From Rhizobium leguminosarum bv. trifolii WSM1325 (GTDB lineage: Bacteria; Pseudomonadota; Alphaproteobacteria; Rhizobiales; Rhizobiaceae): DNA of 64,000 bases. A model generated the notes under the pieces. It was given only the letters and a program-made list of their open reading frames with translations. It ran no database searches and was not told the DNA's origin. The stretch lies in the NCBI GenBank assembly GCA_000023185.1, contig CP001623.1, positions 496,001-560,000 of the forward strand, written 5' to 3'. This document shows, piece after piece, positions 18,247 to 26,834 of this stretch; position 1 is the stretch's first letter; every line of letters starts with the position of its first letter. The translations under genes were made by a program, and so were the position numbers.

Positions 18247-20106
18247 ATGAAACCTGCTGAGTTCGACAAGCTCGCCCGTCGGCACGGCATCAGCCCGACC
18301 AGGCCCAGTCCCGACAATCGGGAGGTGGCGATATCAGCCGAGACCAAGCGCAAGATCCTCTCGGCACTCAAGATCGACGTGCCGGGAAGCGCCGATCCCG
18401 CGACCTGCGCGTTACGGCCCAAGCCGGCGGCTAAGAAAATCGCCAGGTCATTTCTGCCCGATTTCCTTTCCGGCACGCGCGTCTGGGGCGTGAGCCTGCA
18501 GCTCTACGAGCTCCGTTCGGCGCGCAACTGGGGCATAGGAGATTTCGAGGATCTGTCGGATATGGCGGATCTCGCAGGATCGTTGGGCGCCGATTTCATC
18601 GGCCTCACCCCGCTTCATGCGCCGTTTCTCGCCGATCCAGACCGTTGCAGTCCCTACGAGCCGTCGAGCCGCCAGCATCTCAACCCGCTCTATATCGCGG
18701 TCGAGCGATTGCCGGGTTTTGCCTGCGGTCCCGAACTCGAACGGCATTTGGAAAGCCTTCGCCAAACCGATCTCGTCGACTACGTCGGCGTCGCACAGAT
18801 CAAGCTGAGGGTCCTGCGCGATCTTTGGCCGGCCTGGCGACAGAGCAGCGTGATCGACGATGCCTATGATCCGGCCGATTTCGACGCCTTCATCACGCAA
18901 GGTGGTAACAACCTGCGGCTGCATGCGCTTTTCGAATGCCTCTCGTTTTCCATGGTCGAGCGCGGGACAGGCGCCGGCTGGCAACGTTGGCCGGCCGATT
19001 TCCAGCGCTTCGAAAGCGCCGCCGTTGCCGAATTCGAGCGCGAACACGCGGACGACGTCCTTTTCCACATGTGGCTGCAATGGCTCGCCCACCGGCAACT
19101 GATGCAGGCGGCGGACCGGGCGCGGAAGGCAGGCCTGCGGATCGGGCTCTATCTCGATCTTGCCGTCGGGGAGGCGGTCGACGGTTCGGCGACATGGAGC
19201 GAGCCGGATACCTATGTCTCGAAGGCCACCATCGGCAGCCCACCCGATCCATTCGCCGTGGACGGGCAGGACTGGCACCTTGCCGGATATCTGCCTTCCG
19301 CGATCGCGGCAGGAGAAATGTCGCCTTTCCGGCGCATGCTGAGCGCTGCCATGCGATATGCGGGCGCCATCCGCATCGACCACGCCGCAGCACTTCGCCG
19401 CCTCTTCCTGGTGCCATTGGGCAGCAGGCCGGACGGCGGCGCCTATGTCTGTTATCCCGCGGATCGGCTGCTGCAGATCCTCGCCGAAGTGTCCGCAGAG
19501 CATCGGTGCCTCGTTATCGGAGAAGACCTGGGCCTGATCCCCAAGGGATTGCAGGACGATCTTGCGACGGCCCACATTCTCTCCTACCGCATCCTTTCCT
19601 ATGAACAGGACGAGAAGGGCTTCAAGCCGGCGGACGTCTATCCCGCCCTGGCTTTGGCCTGCATTTCGACGCATGACCACCAAACCCTTGCCGGCTGGTG
19701 GCGCGGCGCCGACATTCAGGCCCGGTGCGACCACGGCATCGTGCCGCCCGATCTCACCAAGAAGCACCTCGAAGACCGCAAGCGCGAGCGGAGGAACCTG
19801 AAAGCGGCGCTGAAGGCTGCCGGCCTCGAACTGCCGGCCAGGCTTTTCCAAGCGCGGGCAAGCGAGGAGACGCTGAGGGAATTGACCGTCAGCGCTTATC
19901 GCTTCATCGCCAGGACGCCCTCGCTTCTCGCCGCGGTCCGTCTCGCCGATCTCACCGACGAAAAAAGGCCAACCAATGTGCCAGGCACCAGCGACAGCTA
20001 TCCGAACTGGAAGCCGAAGCTATCGGTTTTGCTCGCCGATCTGATGTCGAGCCCGCTGCTGAAGAGCGTGACGGCGGCAATGCGGGAGGAACGTCCGCGG
20101 GAGTGA
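18247..20106 (+). CDS. malQ: 4-alpha-glucanotransferase (amylomaltase)
   Basis: A 619-residue GH77 enzyme that transfers maltodextrin segments between glucans in the cytoplasm. Diagnostic segments are RNWGIGDFEDL, GLTPLHAPF with SPYEPSSRQHLNPLYI, GLRIGLYLDLAVGEAVDGS (region with catalytic Asp), IRIDHAAALRRLFLVP and VIGEDLGLIPKG, and the late HDHQTLAGWW. The first 75 residues form the N-terminal extension seen in proteobacterial MalQ. It directly follows treZ and probably shares its transcript; together they would recycle maltodextrins towards trehalose or back into glycogen. Confidence 0.94.
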   Translation: MKPAEFDKLARRHGISPTRPSPDNREVAISAETKRKILSALKIDVPGSADPATCALRPKPAAKKIARSFLPDFLSGTRVWGVSLQLYELRSARNWGIGDFEDLSDMADLAGSLGADFIGLTPLHAPFLADPDRCSPYEPSSRQHLNPLYIAVERLPGFACGPELERHLESLRQTDLVDYVGVAQIKLRVLRDLWPAWRQSSVIDDAYDPADFDAFITQGGNNLRLHALFECLSFSMVERGTGAGWQRWPADFQRFESAAVAEFEREHADDVLFHMWLQWLAHRQLMQAADRARKAGLRIGLYLDLAVGEAVDGSATWSEPDTYVSKATIGSPPDPFAVDGQDWHLAGYLPSAIAAGEMSPFRRMLSAAMRYAGAIRIDHAAALRRLFLVPLGSRPDGGAYVCYPADRLLQILAEVSAEHRCLVIGEDLGLIPKGLQDDLATAHILSYRILSYEQDEKGFKPADVYPALALACISTHDHQTLAGWWRGADIQARCDHGIVPPDLTKKHLEDRKRERRNLKAALKAAGLELPARLFQARASEETLRELTVSAYRFIARTPSLLAAVRLADLTDEKRPTNVPGTSDSYPNWKPKLSVLLADLMSSPLLKSVTAAMREERPRE

Positions 20107-20298
20107 TTAAGGCCGGGCGAGCCGTTCGCTTCATCATTGTCGTTCGATAGGGCCTTGCGCTCATATGGAAATCGATCGTGGAGGGAACGAATAGGAAGCC
20201 GGCGAATTTTGAAGGAATAAGGACGGGGATTACCGAGATGAGGACCTGTCCGCTTTCGCCGCGTGAGATGCGGCGACTATATTGATGGAAAAAAGACC

Positions 20299-20460
20299 AT
20301 GACGAGCGCATTCATCCTTATCGCATTGGCTCTGATCATCATCTACGCCGGCCCGACATTGCTGTTCATCTGCGTCGGATATGCCGATTATATGCTGGAG
20401 CGGCGAAGGCATATGGTGGCGTTGAAGCACGCCGTGAAGCGTCGCAGCGACGAGTTTTAG
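20299..20460 (+). CDS. Small membrane protein, 53 residues
   Basis: A single hydrophobic segment (FILIALALIIIYAGPTLLFI) is followed by a basic cytoplasmic tail (ERRRHMVALKHAVKRRSDEF), so an N-out/C-in topology is likely. The ribosome-binding site before ATG 20299 is weak (GGAAAAA). It stands alone between malQ and a convergent frameshifted membrane-protein gene. Its size and composition resemble many uncharacterised rhizobial membrane peptides; I do not recognise a family. Confidence 0.5.
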   Translation: MTSAFILIALALIIIYAGPTLLFICVGYADYMLERRRHMVALKHAVKRRSDEF

Positions 20461-20562
20461 AGCCTTTCGCGGTAAAACCGCTTCGCACTTCTCCTGGAAT
20501 GGCTCGAGGTGGCGGACGCCTTTCGTCGGCTTGTTACTCTGATTTCCCAGAAAAGGGATGCA

Positions 20563-20616
20563 GAGGCAGGTTTGCAAAACCCGCCTCCGGCAGAGGCGTT
20601 TGTGAAACGCCTCTGC
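20563..20616. terminator. Two consecutive stem-loops between convergent genes
   Basis: The first hairpin pairs GAGGCAGGTTT (20563-20573) with AAACCCGCCTC (20577-20587), with one mismatch. The second is perfect: GCAGAGGCGTTT (20590-20601), loop GTG, AAACGCCTCTGC (20605-20616). They lie between the small membrane-protein gene and the 3' end of the convergent gene. No long T-run follows, so they may act as terminators or as RNA 3'-end protectors. Confidence 0.5.
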
Positions 20617-20623
20617 GAATAGC

Positions 20624-21034
20624 TAGTCGTTCGCCGTGACCTTGACGCCAAGCAGCGAAGAAATGGTGTTCGGTGCGCCCATGGCCGCGCCGATGATCAT
20701 CGGGACGGGAACCGAGCGCAAAGATTACCAGGAAGGGGTAGACAAGCACGATCATCGGTAAGCCGGCAGCCAGCGCATCGTCCTGCACATAGATGTTGAG
20801 GATACCGGCTCCGAGCACAAAGGGATACAGCGGCGCAAATCTGTCGAACCACATCCTGAAAGGCCCCGCCAGGAGAAGAACGAGCGCTGGCAGAATGAAA
20901 ATGCCGAGATTTCTTGCGACATTCATGAGCTCGGGACCGAACGGTTCGGTGGAGGAATAAAGTCGGCCGATCTGGCAGGCCGCCCACAGAGCAGCGATCG
21001 CGGCCCCGGCATATCCGGCTGGTCTTGCTAACAT
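20624..21034 (-). pseudogene. Integral membrane protein with a frameshift near its end
   Basis: Read from ATG 21034, the protein is hydrophobic with about four membrane segments (AAIAALWAACQIG, LGIFILPALVLLLAG, LYPFVLGAGILNIYV, PMIVLVYPFLVIFALG). Near 20700-20712 the frame then turns into Arg/His-rich sequence with no membrane character. One frame over, the natural-looking end VPMIIGAAMGAPNTISSLLG followed by VKVTAND and TAG at 20624 is found. An indel in a C-rich stretch (CCCGTCCCG) explains the break. Without it the protein would be about 136 residues. Family unknown. Confidence 0.6.
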
Positions 21035-21248
21035 CGCCGAACTTCCCTTAGTTCACACGTCGCGTTGGCCCGGTCCGTCCGTTCATCATATCCGCGCATA
21101 TTCTCGGATTTACCACTCGGTCTCCGAAAAGTTCAACGCCAACGTGAGGGGATAGGCGACTGCATGCGCTTCGACAGAACGACGCGATGCCGCGGTCGTT
21201 CCGGTTTCGAGCGAAGTCTCGCCTCCTCTGATGTCTCAGCCAAATTCT

Positions 21249-21273
21249 GGAACAATGTCTGTCGTCCCCTGTT
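21249..21273 (+). promoter_or_regulatory. Possible EcfG-type promoter (one mismatch)
   Basis: GGAAC at 21249 is followed after 16 bases by TGTT, one base from the CGTT consensus of the general-stress promoter. It lies 54 bases upstream of the lipoprotein start at 21327. The single mismatch makes it only tentative. Confidence 0.35.
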
Positions 21274-21326
21274 ACATTGACGATAAAAGCGCGTGCCGCG
21301 TGAAGACAAGGCAGCTGGAGGGATCG

Positions 21327-21617
21327 ATGAAGCGGAGCATAGGATTTGGGCTGGTTTTTGCGGTTGTGCTGACAGGCTGTACGACCGGAGCAGGCAGTTA
21401 TTCGTCGGCAGGACTGGCACCCATTCCCGGCAGCATCACGTATAATGGGCAGCCTCGTACCAAGTTGACGAAATCGCCGGTGGGCTCTTCCTTCCCCCAC
21501 ACCTTCACAGATCAATGGGGGCGCCAGGTCGAGGAGATCTACATCATCCGGCCCGACCGGAGCTTGTTGATCGCCGAGCGCCACTACCGGCCGGTCTTCT
21601 CGCTCGACGACGACTAG
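21327..21617 (+). CDS. Small putative lipoprotein
   Basis: A 96-residue protein that opens with a lipoprotein signal peptide (MKRSIGFGLVFAVVLTGCTT, lipobox LTGC, Cys18). The mature part contains a basic segment YNGQPRTKLTKSPVG and ends in an acidic tail (SLDDD). ATG 21327 is chosen because GGAGG lies 5 bases upstream and the signal peptide begins there; a longer open frame from 21231 has no such support. The predicted location is the periplasmic face of the inner or outer membrane. The family is not recognised. Confidence 0.7.
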   Translation: MKRSIGFGLVFAVVLTGCTTGAGSYSSAGLAPIPGSITYNGQPRTKLTKSPVGSSFPHTFTDQWGRQVEEIYIIRPDRSLLIAERHYRPVFSLDDD

Positions 21618-21716
21618 AACGGGAGGATTTTAGGTCCCTTCGACCTGAATCTGAATCCTGTTCTCCGAAAGCCGCTCACACTTTTCGGCATCATGTTCCA
21701 GGAAGGAGAAATGATC

Positions 21717-22124
21717 ATGCCGCGCCGCAAGAGCACTGAGACGACGACCCTCGACACCAAGGGAGCTAAGATCGGCGAGCCCGTTCCGAAAGCCGTCATC
21801 GATACGAATACGGCATCGGTCGGCGTTCCCCGACAGTCTGATCATGACCTGGCCGAAGAGCTCGGCGCGTTGCGAAAGCAGATCGGCACGCTCCAGCAAC
21901 AGGTCCTCGATGCCGCCCGATCGGTAAAGGGGAGTGCCGGGAAAGCAATGCGTCAGACGGAAGCGGCGGTGAAGCTCTACCCGGCCTCAACGCTGCTGCT
22001 CGTCGCGGCGGTTGCCGGCGCACTTGCCTTTGCTGGGCGTCGTGCCGCCCTGCCGCGCCATCGGCCTCAACCGGCACTGCGGGAGTTGCGGGATCTCTAC
22101 GACACGATCCGCGAGCGCATCTGA
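21717..22124 (+). CDS. DUF883/ElaB-like tail-anchored protein
   Basis: About 135 residues. A polar N-terminal half is followed by a helical segment (LAEELGALRKQIGTLQQQVL), then one membrane segment (ASTLLLVAAVAGALAFAG) and a basic C-terminal end. This architecture fits the ElaB/YqjD/DUF883 group, stress-induced inner-membrane proteins that bind ribosomes in enterobacteria; that function is inferred from the family. An AAGGAG box is 8 bases before ATG 21717 but only 2 before ATG 21711, so I prefer 21717. Confidence 0.65.
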   Translation: MPRRKSTETTTLDTKGAKIGEPVPKAVIDTNTASVGVPRQSDHDLAEELGALRKQIGTLQQQVLDAARSVKGSAGKAMRQTEAAVKLYPASTLLLVAAVAGALAFAGRRAALPRHRPQPALRELRDLYDTIRERI

Positions 22125-22190
22125 CAAGATTTCAGGATTGTCAGCATCACGATTCTGGCCGACCCTTCATTATCGAAGCGAGGGGACGGC

Positions 22191-22439
22191 ATGTTCGACA
22201 TCATCATACGCAGCGCGCTGGATATCGTTGGGCGAACTGAGCGCCTTATCGAGGCAATGAGGCGAATGCTCCAGAATGACGACCTCGACGAAGTCGAGGT
22301 CTACGAGCTCGATCATGAGATCGAGCGGCTCGGGGACGTGGTTTTCAACGTGGACGAAGCCGTTCGATCGTTGGCACGCACGGTTGAATGCTGGCCGCAG
22401 GCCGCTCTCGCACACGGGATCCGACGGACATTGCATTGA
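22191..22439 (+). CDS. Small hypothetical protein
   Basis: An 82-residue protein with a mostly helical, acidic middle (QNDDLDEVEVYELDHEIERL) and no signal peptide or membrane segment. A GAGGGG box lies before ATG 22191. It stands in a run of small genes on the same strand. I do not recognise the family. Confidence 0.5.
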   Translation: MFDIIIRSALDIVGRTERLIEAMRRMLQNDDLDEVEVYELDHEIERLGDVVFNVDEAVRSLARTVECWPQAALAHGIRRTLH

Positions 22440-22618
22440 CGGTTGATGGCCGCTTTGGCAGCTGACGCGTCACCAATTCCGCTTTGAGTTAGCGTTGCCG
22501 ATTCTGCGTGTCACGCCGATGTCACGCGACCGTCGCAGCAATATGTGCTTGATGGACACCGTTAGGCTCAGACCAGGCGCGGTGGGGCTAAAATTGCTTT
22601 TTTCGTTGGGGCATCGCA

Positions 22619-22846
22619 ATGACCTTGAAATCCTCGGGGGAGAAATCTCCCCATGAATTCATCTTTCCGGTTCACACCCGGACGATCGCAGAGATCAGGT
22701 ACAATAGTCTCAGCCGCATCATGACGGTGGTCTATCACGACGGCCATTCCTGCACGACTTCCGGCATACAAGGCCCCGCAATGCTGAGGATCCTCGCCCA
22801 GCGTCCGTTGGAGCGCTCTCCGTTTCTGTTGCAGACGGTCATCTGA
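22619..22846 (+). CDS. Small hypothetical protein, possibly KTSC-like
   Basis: A 75-residue protein. The segment RTIAEIRYNSLSRIMTVVYH is reminiscent of KTSC domains, which are short RNA-associated modules, but the resemblance is weak and the ribosome-binding site (TGGGGC) is poor. A competing open frame on the other strand covers the same bases. I keep the plus-strand call because its composition looks natural. Confidence 0.4.
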   Translation: MTLKSSGEKSPHEFIFPVHTRTIAEIRYNSLSRIMTVVYHDGHSCTTSGIQGPAMLRILAQRPLERSPFLLQTVI

Positions 22847-22979
22847 GGGGAAAAGACGTGGCGGGCCTTTTCCGGTACGGCGCTGCTGGGCATCGGTTTG
22901 TTTAATCAGCACGGTCGTGCATCTATTTCCCCCGGGCTGCGTTCACTCCGAAGAGCCGGACCTATTGGAGAGAACGCCT

Positions 22980-23243
22980 ATGACCTTTCCACCACCTAAA
23001 ACCGAATCTCCCGCGGAGCGCTTCGAAGAGGCGACCGCAGCCGCGCGCGACGCTTTGGAAAGGCTGATTGCAGCCGCCAATGAAGCCGGATGGGGCACTG
23101 AGGAGATAACCGCAGCACTGCTTAAGGCCGCCCAGTCTTTAAGCGATGCCAACAAGAGAGATCCCGATCCGGCCGACGATCCCTCAATCAGCGACGCAGC
23201 CGCCAGGCAGGACCAGATCGGCCACGGCGAACTCTATGATTAG
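22980..23243 (+). CDS. Small hypothetical protein
   Basis: An 87-residue soluble protein with a proline-rich start (MTFPPPKTESPAERFEE), a helical centre (AARDALERLIAAANEAGWGT) and an acidic tail. A GGAG lies nine bases before ATG 22980; the longer open frame from 22917 has no such box. Family unknown. Confidence 0.6.
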   Translation: MTFPPPKTESPAERFEEATAAARDALERLIAAANEAGWGTEEITAALLKAAQSLSDANKRDPDPADDPSISDAAARQDQIGHGELYD

Positions 23244-23392
23244 TGGGCGTAGCACTGGTTTTCCCCCGCGATGAGACGAGGGTTGCCGGAATTCATGTTC
23301 GAGTGTTGCATGTCTTTGCTCTCGGCACCCGTTCGCAATATGCGAAGGCTGGCTAGCCATGCGGGCGGTAGGGACGAGTTGCAAGATTATCG

Positions 23393-24495
23393 TCAGCGCA
23401 TGAGCAGCGCGACCAAACCAACCCGGGAGTTTACCCCGAGCTTGGAATAGATGTTTCTGAGGTGGGTTCTGACCGTTTCGTAGCTGATGTGATCGGCTAT
23501 GGCCACCTCTTTTGGAGAATGGCCCGAGGCTATGCTTGATGCGATCCGAATCTCCGTCGCAGTCAGTTTGTAGGCTTCCATTAGGAAGTCTCGCCGCTCA
23601 TTGAGCGGCGTGGCCACCATCGGCTCGACAATGACGGCTACGGTCGGCCCCTCCAAGATCTCAGTGAATGCGTCGGACTGGAGCCGGAGGAGTGTGATGC
23701 GATAACTTGCCTTGTCCTTCCCCTTTGCAATCGCCGTATGCGGCCTTGTTTGCACACCTTTTCTGGAGGTCAGGAAATCGAGAACAGCGGTCGACCTCTC
23801 GCATTGAACTTCGAGCTTGCCGCCTGGGGCGACATGCATAGGAAAGCCAGTCGCCATTAAGGCTTCCGCGCTCTTATTCCATTGGCGTGCTCGCCCTTGC
23901 TCCGAAACGTAGATCAGTCCGACGCCGATGCTATCAAACAGGGTTTGCGTTGTCTGTCTTTCCGGGGCGAGTAAATCGCGCTTCCGGATGAAGTCGAAAG
24001 CTCTTTTCAAATGGGGAGCGAGTATCGTGTACCGCCCGGCTGCCTCCTTGTTGAAACCGGGATCCGCTGACGACGTGCAGGTCGATAGGACGAAGGTGCG
24101 GGTTTCCTCCCGAATGATGGAGACACCAATGCTCGTCTCGCATTGGGCCTGCCCCTTCAGCCAATCATTGTAGAATTCCGATTTGAGCAAGTCCTCGCGT
24201 GGAAAGATCTCGTCTCCGCAGACACCCTGACCGACGGGCACTGAGCTCAATCTCGGAATCCAGGGGTTCACTGCGGCAAAGTGGCTGCTGAACTGGTCGA
24301 CCTCATTCCTCGAAAACCCCGATACGTAGGGAACATGGGCCACAGGCGAGGCAGATCGTGGTAATGGAGGGCAGCCTTTCCATTCGGCGAGGTTTGCGCA
24401 ACGCGATCTAGAAAATCCTGCCAGTTGCACTCACCGAATAGACTTCCATAGATCAAATCTATCAGCTCAGATGAAGCGTCTTTTGACTGGAGCAT
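23393..24495 (-). pseudogene. LuxR-family transcriptional regulator with one frameshift
   Basis: The N-terminal part (LIDLIYGSLFGECNWQDFLD through KAALHYHD) is read from ATG 24495. The rest (SASPVAHVPYVSGFSRNEVD onwards) is one frame off, with the join near 24340-24360. The C-terminal HTH is clear: YKLTATEIRIASSIASGHSP, then KEVAIADHISYETVRTHLRN and IYSKLGVNSR. The central region resembles the PAS-like sensory part of rhizobial solo LuxR regulators (AVNPWIPRLSSVPVG). Without the indel the protein would be about 367 residues. From the inner start at 24430 a 345-residue protein with an artificial N-terminus remains possible. Confidence 0.75.
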
Positions 24496-24668
24496 GATCT
24501 TTCTGAAAATCCCATAGCGAGTATTTTCGGTATTAAATAACGTTGGTCAGGTAAAGACAACAGCAACCCCATGTAATATCAAATCGGCGACCATGGACAT
24601 CAGTTGCACATCGCAGTGCGGCACTGCTCGCTGCTTCAAGCGAGCGGGTATGGCCAAATCAATAGGTC

Positions 24669-25739
24669 TCACCGGCCGATCGTGGCGACGGAGCCGCGCA
24701 GGACGAGGCTCGTGCGGACGCGCAGACGTTCGACGGCAAGAGGGGTGCGTTCGATACGGGCGATGAGCCGCTCGCCGGCGAGCTTGCCCATCTCGTAGAC
24801 GCGCTGGTCTACGATGGTGATCGGCGGAACGGTGACGCTGGTCCAGTCGGCGTCGAGAAACGAAATCATCGACACGTCCTTGGGGATCGACAGGCCGAGC
24901 GATTGTAGCGACTTGAAGATGCGCAAGCCGACGAGGCTGTCCGATGCCAGCAGCGCCGTCGGCGCGGCACTGTCGGCGAGCAGGCTTTTGATCACGCCGT
25001 CTGTCTGGCGCTGGTCCGTGGCTCCGAGCCTGACATAATGAAGAGGGTTCGGCAAACCCGCCTCGGTCAGGACGCTGACAAAACCTTCTACGCGTTCGCG
25101 CACGGCGGAATTCGAGATCCGCCCGATATCTGTGGGCCCGCCGCCCTCGGCATCCATAGCAGAGACGTAGGCGAGGCGGCGATGTCCTTGCTCGATCAGA
25201 TACCGGGTCGCCGCGATGGCCGCATCCCGGTCGTCGCCGGTCACGGCGTCGACATCGAGTTCCGGGATCGCCCGGTCGAACAGGACGAGCGGCACGCCGG
25301 CGCGGCGGACGTGGTGGAGATGATCGATGCTGTCGCAGCGGGCCGGAGTGACGATCAGGCCATCGACGCGTTTGCCGATCAGGAGGTCGACGGCCGATTT
25401 TTCCGCATCGAGCTCTTCGCCCGAATTCGCGATGATGACGTTGAATCCCGCGAGGCGGGCGGCATCGCTGATGCCGCGCACCGCCAGGCTGAAGAAAGCG
25501 TTCTCGATATCGCCGACCACGACCCCGATGATACCGGATCTTCCGGTGCTCATGCTCCGGGCGAGTTCGTTCGGGCGGTATTCGAGGGCGGCGGCGGCCG
25601 CCATGACCTGATCTGTGATCTTGGCGCTGACCACGCCGTAGCCGCCGAGAACGCGGGCGGCCGTCGCCTTCGAGACCTTTGAGGCCTTCGCGACGTCGGC
25701 GACCGTGACTGCACGTTTCGGATGAGCGGAATCTTCCAT
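24669..25739 (-). CDS. LacI-family transcriptional regulator
   Basis: A 356-residue repressor-type protein. An N-terminal LacI HTH with hinge helix ([20 protein letters not shown], then [13 protein letters not shown]) is followed by a periplasmic-binding-protein-like sensor domain ([37 protein letters not shown]). It is divergent from an amino-acid ABC importer and FAD oxidase operon, and a pair of palindromes with the ACCGGT centre typical of LacI operators lies between. It most likely controls that operon and perhaps itself. The effector should be the imported compound or its breakdown product. Confidence 0.92.
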   Translation of the reverse strand: MEDSAHPKRAVTVADVAKASKVSKATAARVLGGYGVVSAKITDQVMAAAAALEYRPNELARSMSTGRSGIIGVVVGDIENAFFSLAVRGISDAARLAGFNVIIANSGEELDAEKSAVDLLIGKRVDGLIVTPARCDSIDHLHHVRRAGVPLVLFDRAIPELDVDAVTGDDRDAAIAATRYLIEQGHRRLAYVSAMDAEGGGPTDIGRISNSAVRERVEGFVSVLTEAGLPNPLHYVRLGATDQRQTDGVIKSLLADSAAPTALLASDSLVGLRIFKSLQSLGLSIPKDVSMISFLDADWTSVTVPPITIVDQRVYEMGKLAGERLIARIERTPLAVERLRVRTSLVLRGSVATIGR

Positions 25740-25799
25740 GGGCCGAGGACTACAAGAGTTGTTGACGGCAGGTCAATTGACGGATATCAAATATGTCGT

Positions 25800-25832
25800 G
25801 AGACCGGTCTCTTTATATCAGAGACCGGTATC
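25800..25832. promoter_or_regulatory. Paired operator, probably for the divergent LacI regulator
   Basis: A perfect 12-bp palindrome GAGACCGGTCTC (25800-25811) and a near copy GAGACCGGTATC (25821-25832) are 21 bp apart, two helical turns. Both have the CG-centred ACCGGT core known from LacI-family operators. They sit in the 178-bp gap between the lacI-type gene and the importer gene. Confidence 0.7.
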
Positions 25833-25916
25833 TTGTCCACAAATCTCTGTCGCGATGCGCGGCAGCGTGGGACGACAATGCCGACAAGAGCATTCCTTTC
25901 AGAGCGGAGAACGACG

Positions 25917-26744
25917 ATGAAGCCTTTTCTATTTTTTCCGGCCATCATGGCCCCGTTGCGGGCCGGCCTTGTCACATGCCTTCTTGCGATGGGGGCAGGT
26001 TCTGCGGCCGCAGCCGACAATCCCTATAACCTGATCGAGCCAGGGACTATCAGCGTCGGCACGATGGGCGATTCCAAGCCCTACACGTTTGCCACGGCGG
26101 ACGGCCAGTTTACCGGTTTCGATATCGAGTTGTTTCTCAACGTCGTCTCCCGCCTCGGCTTTCAAAAAGACAAGGTGACGTTTACGGGCCAGGAATTTTC
26201 AGCACTCCTGCCGTCGGTCGCAAACGAAAGGTTCGACGTTGCCGTTGCGGCGATCGGAACCACCGAAGCCCGCAAGAAGACCATCGACTTTTCCGACGGC
26301 TATCTTGCCGGTTATCTCTCCGTGCTGACCCCGGATGCCGGTATCAAGGATGCCGATGGCCTCAAGGGCAAGCGTCTCGGGGTCGTGCAGGGGACCTTGC
26401 AGGAAGTCTATGCGGCCAAGAATTTCGAGGGAACCGATCTGGTGAAATTCCCCGACAACAATTCTGCCGTGGCTGCCCTCAACAACGGAACGGTCGATGC
26501 GCATTTTCTCGACTACGAGGCCGCCAAGCAATATGGCGAGCGCTATCCCGCGCTGAAGGTTGCCGTGAATATCCCCTCCTTCGATGCGCCTGCTGGCTTC
26601 GTGGTCCGAAAAGGAAATGACGCCTTTCGCACGGCGCTCAACGGCGCGCTTCACGATGCGATGCAGGACGGCACCTGGAAGACCCTTTACGAAAAGTGGT
26701 TCCCCGGCTCGCCGATGCCGGAACAGTATCTTCCCAAGAAGTGA
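25917..26744 (+). CDS. Amino-acid-type ABC transporter substrate-binding protein
   Basis: A 275-residue periplasmic binding protein of the polar amino acid class (SBP_bac_3). A Sec signal peptide ([20 protein letters not shown], cleavage around GSAAAADNP) is followed by [31 protein letters not shown] and [20 protein letters not shown], typical of lobe 1. ATG 25917 has GGAG seven bases upstream; the open frame from 25722 passes through the promoter and operators and is not the real start. First gene of the importer-oxidase operon. Opine, amino acid or amine substrates are all possible. Confidence 0.92.
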   Translation: MKPFLFFPAIMAPLRAGLVTCLLAMGAGSAAAADNPYNLIEPGTISVGTMGDSKPYTFATADGQFTGFDIELFLNVVSRLGFQKDKVTFTGQEFSALLPSVANERFDVAVAAIGTTEARKKTIDFSDGYLAGYLSVLTPDAGIKDADGLKGKRLGVVQGTLQEVYAAKNFEGTDLVKFPDNNSAVAALNNGTVDAHFLDYEAAKQYGERYPALKVAVNIPSFDAPAGFVVRKGNDAFRTALNGALHDAMQDGTWKTLYEKWFPGSPMPEQYLPKK

Positions 26745-26750
26745 CGCCGC

Positions 26751-26777
26751 AAGCCGCCCGCTCATGGCGGGCGGCTT
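26751..26777 (+). terminator. Intercistronic hairpin after the binding-protein gene
   Basis: A perfect 11-bp GC-rich stem (AAGCCGCCCGC / GCGGGCGGCTT) with a TCATG loop lies 6 bp after the binding-protein stop. It has no T-run. In ABC operons such hairpins stabilise the upstream message or partly terminate, giving more binding protein than membrane components. Confidence 0.6.
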
Positions 26778-26834
26778 ACCAAGGCTCTGCCGGACGGCGG
26801 CGTCCGCGCCGGGCAAGAATTCATGGGGATCTGA

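Noticed and set aside
20180..20205. GGAAC before the small membrane protein as an EcfG promoter
   Set aside because: No CGTT-like -10 element at 16-17 bases.
22568..22912. Minus-strand open frame over the small KTSC-like gene
   Set aside because: Composition unnatural and no ribosome-binding site; the plus-strand frame fits better.
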